Shown here: in pieces, positions 10,621 to 22,339 of the stretch
Numbering within the stretch: position 1 is the first letter of the stretch
Layout: each line of letters starts with the position of its first letter
From: Leucogyrophana mollusca
Taxonomy: Eukaryota > Basidiomycota > Agaricomycetes > Boletales
Direction of reading: 5' to 3'
Assembly: GCA_021014945.1 (NCBI GenBank)
Contig: MU266328.1
Location: 1-64,000 of the forward strand
Length of the DNA: 64,000 nucleotides
Made by a program: the position numbers and the translations under genes
The notes under the pieces: generated by a model
Told to the model about the DNA's origin: nothing
Databases searched by the model: none
Seen by the model: the letters and a program-made list of their open reading frames with translations, nothing else

Positions 10621-13600
10621 TCAAAATTCGAACCATCTTTTCGCCCCTTGTTCCGCTGCGAGCCTTTTTGCCTATGGAAAGTAATGTTCAGTCTTCGTAG
10701 TGGGAATATAACATATGTAATTTACCTGGGCCACCATATCCTTGCTTCCCTGTTCCAGCGAATCGAGACGCTCGTTCAAATCACCCAAGGCCTGCCTGTA
10801 CTCTTGCACATGAGTGTACCCTCGAGTAAACGAGCCAACAAGCTTACCCTCGCTCAGAGAGTGCCGAAGTAAGCCGCTCGTACAATGAGTTTTGAGTGCT
10901 TTCTACAGTCTCCATAAGTCCACCGGTAGTTGCTTTTTTGACGTCTTTTGTAGGTAATGGAGCTTTGCTTGCTTGTTCTTGAATGGGTCTATCGGGGCCA
11001 GCCACTGATCGGGAAGCGTCAGAAGGCTGCAGGATAGTCAAAGCAAAACCGTATCACATATGGCATCTAGCTGCTCTCCTGTCATCGTCGATTTCCCAAA
11101 TCGGATCCAAGAACCTAGCACGGACGCAGGTCCGACGGAAACAGGTTGCGGATGGGGTGGAATGCCTAGGCACGTGCCAGCCAGATCAACTTGTGGCAAA
11201 TCGTAAACGCGACGTGTGTTGAACAGTGTGGCAAGAGTGATCTGATTGACGATGCCCGAAGCAAAATGCCGCTTTAAGCCAATGAAGTCGCCGGTTTCAT
11301 CTACGGAGATGGGGCTATATGCACGGAATGAGTTCGACAACTGCTTGGTGTCGCCGTCTGCACAACTGCACTCACACGTCTGATATAGGGGGGAGAACGA
11401 GGGTATGCAAGTGTTCGAGGTGAGGCAGCGAGTACACCAATGCTTCGTCTTTGTCTGTAAAGGCGACAAGAGCATGCGAGCCTACAAAATTGTGTGAACA
11501 CCGCTGTCAGTTTAGTTCCACGGGAAAGTTGTTTACCGTTCTTCTCGATAATCTGTGCCCGCTCAACGGTGTACTTACGACTACTCCAGTCCGCCTTCCC
11601 GATTCTTTCCCCAGTGATATCAACCACACATCTCGCACCTCTAGTGGATGCAGTGACCCAGATGCAGTGACCAGTTTGACTGCTGGTAGGCTGGAGTGAT
11701 GCGGCGAATCTGGTTTTATTCGCGACTAGTGAATCCCCGGAGTGGGAATCGATGACGAATGAACCTGATGGTAATGTATCCGCCAGAGTTTCCGTAGAGA
11801 CAGAGTCCTTGTCGATATTCCAAGACGACGATCCTGGAACTCGAGTCATTTTGTAGACCTTGGTAGGACCAGAAGCACGGGTTGCTATAAGGCGCACTCC
11901 TAGCCGGGGGTCTACATGATTTACATGAGAATCTGGCACGATAAAGGGTGGTGACTCTCACCAGAGCCAATCCCTGACACTGCCCAAGTCAATGAGCTAA
12001 ATGTATCGATATTATGGTGGCGGCTGAGGTGCAAAGATAATGAATGTCTTTTTGTTTCCTTGCCATCATGCTCCGGCTGGAGTACGGAGGGTCCCCGCAA
12101 GTCGACAACAAGAAGGGATGCATCCGAGTAGGCAACTGCCAGGAAACCTGAGAAACGCGGCTCAACACTGGTGTTATCTTAAACTGGAGTCAGCAGCCTT
12201 ACCGACGTCCGAAATGGCACACGAGGTCAACGAAGCTTTCCCTTGCGTCAGCAGGATATATGGATGATACCTGTACCCATTTTGATTGCGAATGTTGTGG
12301 AGAAGAGTAATCCCTTTGCCGAGCGCGTCTCCGTGGCTTTCTCCCTGAGGGCCCGCATCTAGCCTGTATAGTAGAAGCTCTCCTGTCTTGAGAGTCACCA
12401 CGCATTCCAGTGACTCTGTCGCCAGGTGGACAGATTGTATCTCCGGATTGGTTGAACATCGAGACGGTGTGTCATTGAAGACAGGGTTTGTGAGGAGTTC
12501 ACCAACATTGAGCGTGAGAGCGGGGAGAGGGCGGGGGAAATGGCATTGAAGCGGGGAAGAGCTCGAGCTGATCAAGAGGTGGGGGCTTATGTCTTGAAAT
12601 CGTACGGTAAGATCACGATGGCTGGTGATAAGAATACGGCGAGGTTGATACTAGGAGGGCTCATTGTCTTGAATATGATAAATATTAAAACCAGGAATGC
12701 CATACCTTGGCCAGCTTTGCATCACTGCGCATTGTATCGTCAACCCAAGCTGATCCCGCCCTCAATGGTAGCCCGAATTCACGTTGCGCAGGTCCCTCAA
12801 CTAGGGACTCGTAGGAGTTGCGTGGTATTGTTACCGCCTGTGCATGAATAACGCCTGCAGTCCCACTCCAAAGTCCACTCGGCACCTCTCCAATAGCTGG
12901 ATCGGAGTCCAGTTTCAAGTCCTCGAGAATAGTGGTCAAATCCGGAGAAATGTCGACCACTTCTCTAGGATTTTTGGAGCGAACCTCGGAGCCCGGTTCC
13001 TCTGCCCGTGGCATGAGAGATGCAAGAGCCGGAGGCGGAAATTGTCGGACTTCTATAGCTCGTGTGTCGCCCGGTCCCTCCATAATCAACAATAAGGCGA
13101 GTGGATCCCAGCTACCGGAGAAGTGTGGATTGTGACGAGGAATGAGGAGGAAGTCGCGAACTACCTCAGTCGCAGCATATAACGCAGTATTCGACGAGGT
13201 TACAGAAGAACGCATGGCCTTCCGCACTGATGGATGGAGACTAGATTGGGTGTCGGTGGACGAAGGTGTCTCTGACAATGCAAAAGCTGGAAGTAACTCA
13301 ACATTCACTCCTGGATCCTCTCCAACTCTTGAGCCTCCCAAAATTACCAGAGCTGTCTCGCCACCCCGTGGATCAGCTGAGTTCGGAAACCCGCACCAAG
13401 CCAGTCTGTATATTGGCTCGCGATTGGGCGAGTCGGGCACCTTGTCAGATTTGCTATCCGAAGGGAGGAAACGTTCCAACATCGTGCCGTCAACCACGTT
13501 GACATCCATGTCAGTAATGGTCCTTACAAGCAAAGGCTGGTCGTCGTCCTCGATCGCCCAAAAGGCAATGCAGCCGTCAGAGTATCCGGCTGCAAAATAA

Positions 13601-14839
13601 TGACCAGCGGGATGAACTGCGAGGGTTGTAACCAAGGGACGGCGATGAGTGAGAAGGTCCTGATAGAGTATTGGCATGGTTCTAATGGGCTTCAAACGGG
13701 TGTGAACCGCTCACGCGACAGCTATATCCTCCACCGCCAGGTGCCCCAGCTGGTATGATGAGTTCGTAAGCACGAGTTATGTTTTGCTGAGCCTAATCGA
13801 CGTCAAATGCGAGGGATTTTCCAGCCTTGGTAGAAACATACAAGATCCGCCAAGATAATACCTCCTGGAAGACAGTCAACGGTGAATCCGTATATTCTTT
13901 TTACGATGAATTTTACCTCCGTATGCAACGAGCATCAGATTCAGGTCACGGGGATGTGCAGTTACTTCGACAAGGACCTGACTGAAAGTGAATTGTACGG
14001 TAGTATATTGATCGAGATCAGAAAAAGCTTACGGTCCGGGAGTCGACACGAATGAATCTTCTCCGCCCAGGGCGCGTTCCTGTTCGCGTAGACTCCACAG
14101 ATTGGGAAGGGCGTAAGGCGATTTTTTGAGACATATCAGGTCGTACGTTTTGATCTCTCCTGAGTGTAATGCAACGAAAGCCTTATGAGACAGTGAGATC
14201 GAATCAAACATCTGAAGCACGGTTCACGATTCACGAACATGTGTGTGGGAAGGCGAGAGAGTAATTGCACTGTTCAAAGGATGTCAATCACTCGAGATAG
14301 TGATCCATCAACGTTCTTACTTTATGGATTGGCCAAAGCTGGCGGATTTTACTAAGCGAGGGTGACCGGGAGTAGCAAGATCCCATACATGGAGTTGGTC
14401 TCGTTCGTCTACAAGAATATGCAAACGAATTAACTTATGCGTTGCGAGGCGACAGTTGGATGAGATGAACACGGGAACGTTTTGTACTCACCGACACACA
14501 CTAACTTGATCGTGCTAAGGGCAAACTGAATGAACTTGACCCGCAGAGGCTCAGGAAGACGAAGTTGGAGTTCTACTCCAGCGCCTCCGTATATGCAAAT
14601 GGTCCCCGCGCCAGTTCCTGAGAGTCGAGATGAATTCAAAGCCAACTCCAGCTTACCGACGCAGCGAATTGCCTCTCACCAACTGCAAGCAGACCAGACA
14701 GAGAGTTATACGCAATAGAAGCACTATCGAGATGATAATCTAGGGCACGTAAGGATCCAACCTTCCAGTCGTGGACATCTCGAAGTTCTGGTGATAGATC
14801 CGCAAACACTGGTCGCTCTCCATAGATGGCCGAAAACAT
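10621..14839 (-). CDS. SRO7/tomosyn (LLGL family) exocytosis regulator with SNARE-like tail
   Basis: Seventeen exons sum to 3,324 nt (1,107 residues): 14839-14680, 14617-14492, 14408-14321, 14269-14239, 14181-14033, 13981-13917, 13864-13842, 13792-13715, 13659-12706, 12650-12203, 12147-11962, 11911-11537, 11481-11376, 11314-11058, 11004-10848, 10795-10726 and 10671-10621. All phases agree. N-terminal WD-like repeats read WKVGSLRALDY, then DERDQLHVWDLATPG, then FVALHSGEIKTYDL; mid-protein is HRRPLVTTLAVHPAGH. The DPRLGVRLIATRASG and SVDETGDFIG segments are typical of the LLGL C-terminal half. The last exons encode a VAMP-like coiled coil containing ERGQALGDL. The family binds Sec9/SNAP25-type t-SNAREs and promotes polarised exocytosis at the plasma membrane. 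Several exons are tiny (23 and 31 nt). Confidence 0.9.
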
Positions 14840-15073
14840 CGTTGCAAAGCAAGAATCAGCCTTCAGATTGGGACCCCAAAATGAAAGAGTATGGAGGGTT
14901 CTGGGCGATGAGTGAGTAAGTAACTGACAGTGGGGGTTCAATCATGTTCCAAGTCAAATGTGGACAAGAGTACTAATTCGGCGCTAATGCGAGACTGACT
15001 TCAATCACATAATGAACACGAAGAATACAGGGTAGAAAATGCTAACTACGACTACGATACGGGTGCGGTCATA

Positions 15074-18000
15074 TCATAACCTGTCTTCGGCTAATCTCTC
15101 AGTCAGGTTCGGACGAGCAGACCACGGTCTGGTAGTCGTATGTGCAGCCTGAGGGACTCCACCTCTTATTTTCCCTAACCAGCTCCTCTTCGATGTTGAT
15201 GTGTGAGTGTTCGCCTGGGAAGATGTCGATCTTGGACTGTTAGTGACATCTGAAATAACTTGTGGTCCAGGAAGTGCGGTTGTTATTCTCCGTCCTGGAG
15301 ACGGTAGTCCTAAGATGGTTCGAGCGGACAGGTTGCGGACTGGCGTGAAGCCAATCTGATTCGCATGCATGGCCTTCCGCAGCCGAGGAGTGGTTGCATG
15401 ATCTGCCACAGAGTCGGTGACGTGGTAATGTCCCTCTGGGGGCACCCCATCGCGCTCATCGTCATCTGGTGCCCGACGTTTTTTCCCTGCCGAAGTTGAT
15501 GCGGGTTCCGTTGCTTCGCGCTTTTCAGGAGTCCGCATGTGGAAAACTGTCGGGGGAGACATTTTTCTATCTGGTGTTTTGGGTCGGGGCAGAGTTGATG
15601 GACCAGAGATTGTACGGTCTTGGACAACGCGCTGTGATTGTGCCGTGGCCGGAATGGGGGGGATGGGGGGGATGCAATCCGGTGAGGAAGCTGGTACTTT
15701 TCCAAAAGCAGCACCGCCGGATGGAGATGCCTGGGTTGAACCCTTCATCGACGAGAGCTTGGTCTGCAGTGTCTGCACCTTGCGTGTGAGAACCTCGACC
15801 TTCGTTGCCAGTTTCTTGTTTACTTTCAATGATCTGCCAATAGAAACTGAATATGAGCCGGACAAATCTGCAGTTGTTATGGCTCACTCCAAAATCTTGT
15901 CGTCGTAATCTTCGATTTCTGCGCATTTGGATTTGAGAAGTTCATCCATCTCGCGATTTCTCTCCTCCAAATCGATAAGAGCATCTTGAAGATTTGGCTG
16001 TGATTGGAGAGAAGCCAACTCGCGACGAAGAACAGACAATATTTGTTCGTGTTGAGCTCCTTGGAGAGCTAAGTTAATCTCAGCGGCTTTCCCTGATTTC
16101 TCCGATTGTGCGAGATTCATACGGGCTTCCTCGAGAGCATCTTTCAGAGAAGAGCGCGTAGCCTCGCTATAAGGAATGGCACGTCAGTCACGAATTTCGT
16201 GCAGAGATTCAAGCATACCTCTCCTTGACTTGGCTTTCTAGGTAACGGATCAAGGACATCAGGCGTTGGATCTCGGCCTCGAGAGTGGTAATGTCTGTCT
16301 GTAGTGATCGTTTCTCCCCTTGCAAGGACAGCAGCTCTGCTTCAGTTTGCTCCAGCTGAGTTCGCGTATCACTGAGTGTTTGGTGAAGTTCCAGCTGAAG
16401 AAGATCCAATCGCGCGATGTGGTTCGTGTGAGCTTCAAGCTGCGTTCTGAACTCTTCCTGCTCTTCGCCACGTGCGTCAACCTCCTCTTGCAGCCGTAAA
16501 TGCAGCTCCTGAAGCTCTCGAGCACTTTCTTCGCAGCGAGAGTGGAGCCCATCTGATTCTGCCATGAATTTCGCTTCCAGAGCTCTAACGTCCTTCTGAT
16601 GTTGTTCGTTAACAAGACGCGCCTGATCGATGGATTCCGTGAGATACTTGTCCTTCTCGTGTTTGACCTGAAGGAGCTCGGTCTGAACATCGTGATAGAG
16701 GTCTTCCAGCCGAGCTCTTGATTGCTGGATATCGAGAAGCTCGGCTCGCGTGGCAACGAGCTCATTCTGCAGAAGGTTGTGTTCCTTTGCATGATCAATG
16801 TGAGCCCGGGCTAATTCAGTTTCCAGGTCAGCAAGACGATGATGGAGGTCGGTGTTGCTCTGAGTTGTTTCTTCTTCCACTTGTGAAAGGCGAAGTACAG
16901 CTTCTTCGCAACGCCTTTTCGCATCAATCAAGTCTTGGTCGGTGAGTGCTAGCTGCGCCTGCAGATCGTCGATCTCCTTTGCGTGCTGAAGGCGGAGGCA
17001 GCTTAGCTCGTCCTCGTGCTCGGTACCTGCTGCGTGGGGTGCGGCTTCGAGCAGGCGTTCGAGTTTTCCCCGCTCGAGCGCCATCTTCTCCACGTCTTCA
17101 TTATACCGAAGCTCCCGTTCTCTGAGTTGCTCCTCGAGTTCGCGCACCATAGCCTGATGTTGCTCTGCTTTGATAGCAGAATCAGCTTCAAATTCCACCG
17201 AGATTGCGGACACCTCCTTCTGGAGAGCATTGATCCGCTCCTCGCGCGCTTGGATATCAACTACTCTCCGCTCAAGTTCTTCACGGAGCAACAAGAGCTC
17301 AGCCCGGAAAGATGCAATAGCCACATGCGATGCGCCAACCTCCCGAGCACTTTCTCCTAGCGCAAGTCGAACCACGGCAAGCGACACCGTCAATTCTTGA
17401 TTTCGGACCGCTCGTTCATGGGCAAGAGTTTCGGTATCTTTGAGGGATGATATAGTCACCTCGAGGCGCTCGTTGAGGTGTTGTTTCTCGGCGTCTAAAC
17501 GAGCAGACGCCTCCAAAAGTTGCGCGTTCATTGTCTCCAGCGTGGCGATCTTGGAAGGGTCCTGGACCTCGTCTATATTTCGGAACGACAATTGTTGGAG
17601 CCGTGTGGTGGTTTGCCGAGACCGCGAGACAGCCTCGAATACGAGTTTCACCATTGTTGTCAACTCCATCTGGCTTTCTTGCATAAGAACACCCATCTGT
17701 TCCTCTATTCTCTCAGCTTCAAGTTCCGCAGACTCTTGTCCCCGAATCGCCCTGTCCCGCGCTTCCCTGGCTTCCGCGCAGTCTTCGACCATCGCTTCCT
17801 TCTGCGCTCCAAGCAGATCCAGCTCCGTCGTCATCTCTGCGATACGCTCCTCTTGGAGTTTAAGATTGGTCTCAAGTCGGCGAATGTCGTGCTGGTGAAT
17901 CCCAATCTGCTCTGTTCTCCGTGCGACGCGATCCTCCAGTTCCTCTATTTGCCCTCGAAGAGCGAGGGTCACCTCCGTGGTGGACAACGACGAAAGCTGC

Positions 18001-20179
18001 TGGGTCTGCAAGTTGCTGATTTGACATTGGGCCTCATTTAATGCATCCTCTGCATTAGACAACTCGGCCTGAAGATTGGTGACCTGGAGATTCAAAGAGT
18101 TACGCTGGGACTCGATGTCTTGGTGCGACTTGTACATTTCAGCGATCTGCGCCTCAGCTCGTTTTAAGGCTTCGTGCGTCTCCCTACGTGCGGTCGTACC
18201 GACTTCGGCTTCGCGTTGGAGGGCGCATACATCGGATTCTAAATTTGTGACTAACACCAGTAGCTCGCCACGTCGTTGCTCAGATTGTGCGAGATCTTGA
18301 GCAGCAGCATCCAGTCGGGACTGGAGGTCCTCCACTTGTGAGCTACTCGACTCCAACGAACGATTACAGTCCTGTACTAGATGGCAGGAATCGTCCGAGC
18401 TTGCTTTGGCCGTCGTCCAGTGCGCAGCAACTTCCACGAGTTGGTCTTCAAGGGCGAGAAGCCGGGTCTGTAGATGACTTATCGTGATCGCGAAAGCAGT
18501 GCTAGCTAAACTCAGATGCTTGTTTTGCTGAACTTTCGCGTCAATGAGCAGATTGTGGTGAGCAGACATTTCAGCGAGCTGCTCCCGAAGCGAACCCTTC
18601 GGATCTTCTGCTATCATTTCCGTGGAGTGTCGACGCACGGCAGCGAGTTCTTCACGCAAGCCGTCCACGGTGATACGGGACTCTGTCTCCAAGAAATCGA
18701 GAGCGCGTTTCAGGTCTGCGCGTTCTCCGCGTAGTCTGTCAACAGCTGAAAGCAGGGTCTCGATGTAACCAGCCACAGTCGATTCGTCCGGGTGAGGGGG
18801 CTGTACCAAGGCGGGGGCCGGGGGAGACGTCGAATAACTCGGTGATAAGATATTAGTGTTAACATTGAGGCAACTTGCGGCCAGTTCAATGTCCCCGACG
18901 GCTGGATCTGCGATACCCAACCCTGCCACCCTTGATGCGGATTGCTGACTGAAAGCCCAGCCAGGATGAGCACCAGTCATGTGGCAATTGGAGTAAGCGT
19001 ACCTTTCTCGGGTAGACAACACCTTTATTTGAGCTTCGCTATCACGAAGGAGGCTAGTAACCCTCGAGAGCTCTCTCTGAATTGTGTCCCTTTCCTCGAG
19101 TGCTTCTTGCTTCGCCTGGAGTAGCTCCATTCGACATGCTTCAGCGATTGACACTTTCTCGATTTCCATTCGTAGCCGGTTTGTCAACTTATTGAATTCC
19201 ACCTGCGTTGGACCCGTAGATTGACGCAACAGCGTTTCCAGAGCTGAAATCTTCGCCTCGTCTTCCTCAATTCGATTCATCAACTCTTCTTCTCGATCTC
19301 TTGTGCACCCATCGCCCTGGCTAGCCTTCATCTCCAGAAGCTCCTCCTCTTTCTCTTCCAGCGCAGCTACTAGCTCACCGATGCGCGACTGAGCGGCCTT
19401 GTCCGCGGCCATGCGAGTATTCTCCGCTAGAGTAAAACTAGTTTGCAGGCGAGCAAGCTTGTCCTGTGCAATACGCAATTCCTGTGATTTCTGAACTGAA
19501 GATGCCTTCACGTCGTTGAGTTCCTGCTCAAGAGCTGGGATACGGAAATTCGACGCGGACGAAGAGCGAGGCCGCCCTCCGCGCCGGGGAATTTGGGGTG
19601 CGGGGGCCGGCTGTGCTGAAAGGTGGTGAAGGTTCGTCTCCAGTTCCCGCACGCGTGCTTCAAGGTTCCTTTTTTCGCGTTCCAACTTCGACTGCTGGAC
19701 ATGTGTTGAGTCGGAATTACGTGCAAGGGTCTCCAGCGTTGCTTCGAGATCCTTAGCTGCGCGTTCTTCTGCTCGCAGCTTCTCTTGCGCAGCGGCCAAG
19801 GCGGCCTCAGTATTGTGCGAAGCGATTCTCTCGGACTTGAGCTCGTCCGAGCGTCGTGATAAGTCAGTCTCCAGTCGTAGGGCACGATCGGCTTCCACAC
19901 TGAGCTGCTCAAATTGAGAATGGTCCTGAGGGCGGCAACTGCGGGCATACCTTATGAAGTGTCTCGTTTAAAGATATTTTGATACCTTCTAGTTCGGCTT
20001 CGCGTTTCATGAGTTGACTTCGAAGGCCAGCATTCTCGGTGTCTGCGTATGCCACATTACTAGGTTGTTGGAGTGATTCAAAGTTTCGGACGGTGTTGCC
20101 CACCTTGACTCGAGAGTTTTTCCTTCAAGGCTTGTGTTTGTTCCGAGACATCGTATTTCCCCAAGTCTGCGACAGACAT
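15074..20179 (-). CDS. Large coiled-coil protein, 1,612 residues, function unknown
   Basis: Six exons: 20179-20104, 20042-19951, 19904-19003, 18948-16219, 16166-15888 and 15833-15074, all in consistent phase. The start is MSVADLGKYD. Residues from about 10 to 1,390 are almost continuous heptad-rich coiled coil (Glu, Leu, Arg, Ala, Gln), broken near residue 360 by a Pro/Ser linker. The last 230 residues are basic, Ser/Pro-rich and disordered, with short blocks RTILGLPSPGRR and SKRSWLGKIRGGV that look like conserved linear motifs. Intron 3 (19002-18949) is 54 nt and stop-free, so a naive reading would wrongly include 18 residues. The composition fits a tether or cytoskeletal scaffold (golgin, spindle-pole, kinesin-adaptor or septum factors), but I see no diagnostic domain. 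It lies 234 bp upstream of SRO7 on the same strand. Confidence 0.85.
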
Positions 20180-20323
20180 AGTGGTCGCAGATGCGCAAGC
20201 AGAACTCCCGAGAATTAACGTCAACCGGGAACGGGAGTGCAAGATAGATGAGCCACATAGCCAAACAACGATCCACAAAACATCGACGCGTTGACCACGT
20301 GATCGTATTTATACGTGACTTAG

Positions 20324-20336
20324 CCCTAACCCTAAC
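20324..20336. repeat. Two-unit CCCTAA telobox-like motif
   Basis: The plus strand reads CCCTAACCCTAAC in the short gap between the oxidase stop and the coiled-coil start, about 145 bp upstream of the coiled-coil ATG. It could be a telobox-type factor site; a true telomere is excluded by the flanking genes. Confidence 0.35.
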
Positions 20337-20421
20337 TACTCCTATTTAAATTGGGATTTCCTTTGGCCCCTACTGAGAAGATCCGCTTGTGTTCGCGCAG
20401 GCCATGCATGTATGCAACCCG

Positions 20422-21957
20422 TCACAGATTCGCCTTGAGGAGGTTGACCGCTTCTTCTGCAACACCCCACGAAAGCTGGTAACCACAAGGCCTACGACCC
20501 ATCATGTCAGCCATGATGCTGATATGATATCTAGGACAGACGCACCCAAATCCATACGCATGCACGACCGTCATTTTTCCTGATTTGTCCCCACCTGTCG
20601 CATTCCAGGGAACCAGATCGTGGCTGCTTCGCAAAGGTAGATCTAAACGTTCTACCTCAACTCTCGGCCCCCCTTGCCGCGCAGGACGTAACCCCACGCT
20701 GTGTTTCAAGATCTTCGTATCTTTGTCCTTCAGACAAGGAGCTATTGTGGAACACCGCTCGAATATTCCTTGTGCTGTCTTCATGTCGAGTGAAGTATCC
20801 CAGTTCCCGACTTGGAACGTTCCTCCGAGCAGCGCAGTGTCAGAGTGGGTGTTTCCAGGGCGAGGGATGATGTAAGTCGCTTCCCCGCCGGAGGAAGAGT
20901 ACTCATCTGAAAAGGATATGAGCGTGGTTCTGGTCTCCGGTCCGAGCTGATGTACCGACCTCCCTTAAGTGCAAGGAACTCTTGCAGACGAGGCGTCTGG
21001 ACTAAGATCGACTGCCCCCTGATTGGGTATAGCTTATCATCCTCAACTCCAATGATCGACTTCGACCCTGTTTGAGCCAGAGATATCTATATCAGCAATA
21101 TTCCTCTGTGGGTACTGGGTGAATCACCTAGGGACGCTGCATTGACAAGTATGCCTTGCTCTCCCAACATCGACGTCAACTCGTCCAGGCTCCTTACATG
21201 CCGGCGCTCAAACGTGACCCCACGGGATAAAAGCTCAGATTGGAGCCACGGAAGATATTCGGAAGGGTTCACTGAAATCGTCGAAAACGCAACTCCAGCT
21301 TTGCAGGTTTCGGGGAGTTCTGAAGGCGAAAGCACCCGGAACTAGATTAAATAAGTAGGGTAACGTCAACAAGCACAGGTGCCGAGGCATTGACTCCAGA
21401 CTTACATCTCTCACCAGATCTTTCCACCAGATATCTGCGGCACTACCTTCCTGTACACTATAAATCTTCGAAGGAAGTTTCTGTGTCGTGATACGATTAG
21501 GGGGAATGGGTCGGTGTCAAGAAGAGATAACGAAATGACCTTCACCAATCCGGTGGGAATCATATCCCACAGTTTATTACTTCAAAGTTCAATAGTCAAT
21601 AGTCAATCAATCGCGATCACCTGTACGAGCAGCCTCACTCACAAAGTCTTTCGTTCCCAGCCGCCATGCCGTTCATCGACTCCTCCCATAGGCATTGGTG
21701 ACCAGTTTGCGCCCTGCAGCAGCAACAACCACTTATCAGACGCTAGTCGCTGGAAATGAAAACAGCGAACATACCGCATATGGACTGGCCCATGCCTGTG
21801 AGTCCATATCCTCCGGCATGTCCCTTGCTACGATGGAGATCTTGAACGATATTTGAGGGTCTGTTGCTGCGAGGTAGGCGATGGTAAGGCCAACCACACC
21901 CGCACCGAGAACTACGAGAGGCCTATGTGGTATCTCTGGCTCAGACTGAGTGGTCAT
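20422..21957 (-). CDS. D-amino-acid oxidase (FAD), probably peroxisomal
   Basis: Eight exons: 21957-21775, 21713-21643, 21579-21540, 21480-21406, 21341-21128, 21067-20960, 20906-20546 and 20491-20422. They give 373 residues, close to the usual 340-370. The N-terminal VVLGAGVVGLTIAYLA is the GxGxxG FAD loop. KISIVARDMPEDMDSQAWASPYAG matches the family's second strand and adenine site in two overlapping pieces. GANWSPM, NPSEYLPWL and VNAASLG are family blocks. The C-terminal VHAYGFG...GYQLSWG is the DAO signature region. The enzyme oxidises D-amino acids to 2-oxo acids, ammonia and H2O2. The protein ends in KANL, a weak PTS1 known from mammalian catalase. The last intron (20545-20492) is 54 nt and stop-free in frame except for an internal TAG out of phase. 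Confidence 0.93.
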
Positions 21958-22339
21958 CCCGCTTGTAATGGAACTTCGGAAATTAATGTAAGTCTAAAGG
22001 TGTGCCACGATGTAGCTTTATGCAGCGTTACGCTGGAACGATGTTATCAAGGTTGGTGATATCTGGATCATGAGCGCGTTTAGCCGATGGTTAAGATTAG
22101 CGAAGACCTGGCCATAAAGAGAACTCACTGGACTTAGATAAGTTAGTCATGGTATAGAGTTACAGTGTCTATGTACATGGGTAGATCCCAGAGGTCAGAG
22201 CGTGGCAATAGCTTGGAATCCGAGATACGTGAAAGCAAGTGACGGAAGACCAGTAAGGTAAAAAGACCGTCCGGCGGCATACGAAATACTTATGTGTCGA
22301 ATCATTGACTTCGACGGTTGTGACTAGGGGCTAGCTTTC

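Noticed and set aside
14239..14320. Frameshift in SRO7 between the GQSIK and FVALHSG segments
   Set aside because: A 31-nt exon (14269-14239) with good acceptor and donor restores the frame and gives the family sequence ITLSPSHTH.
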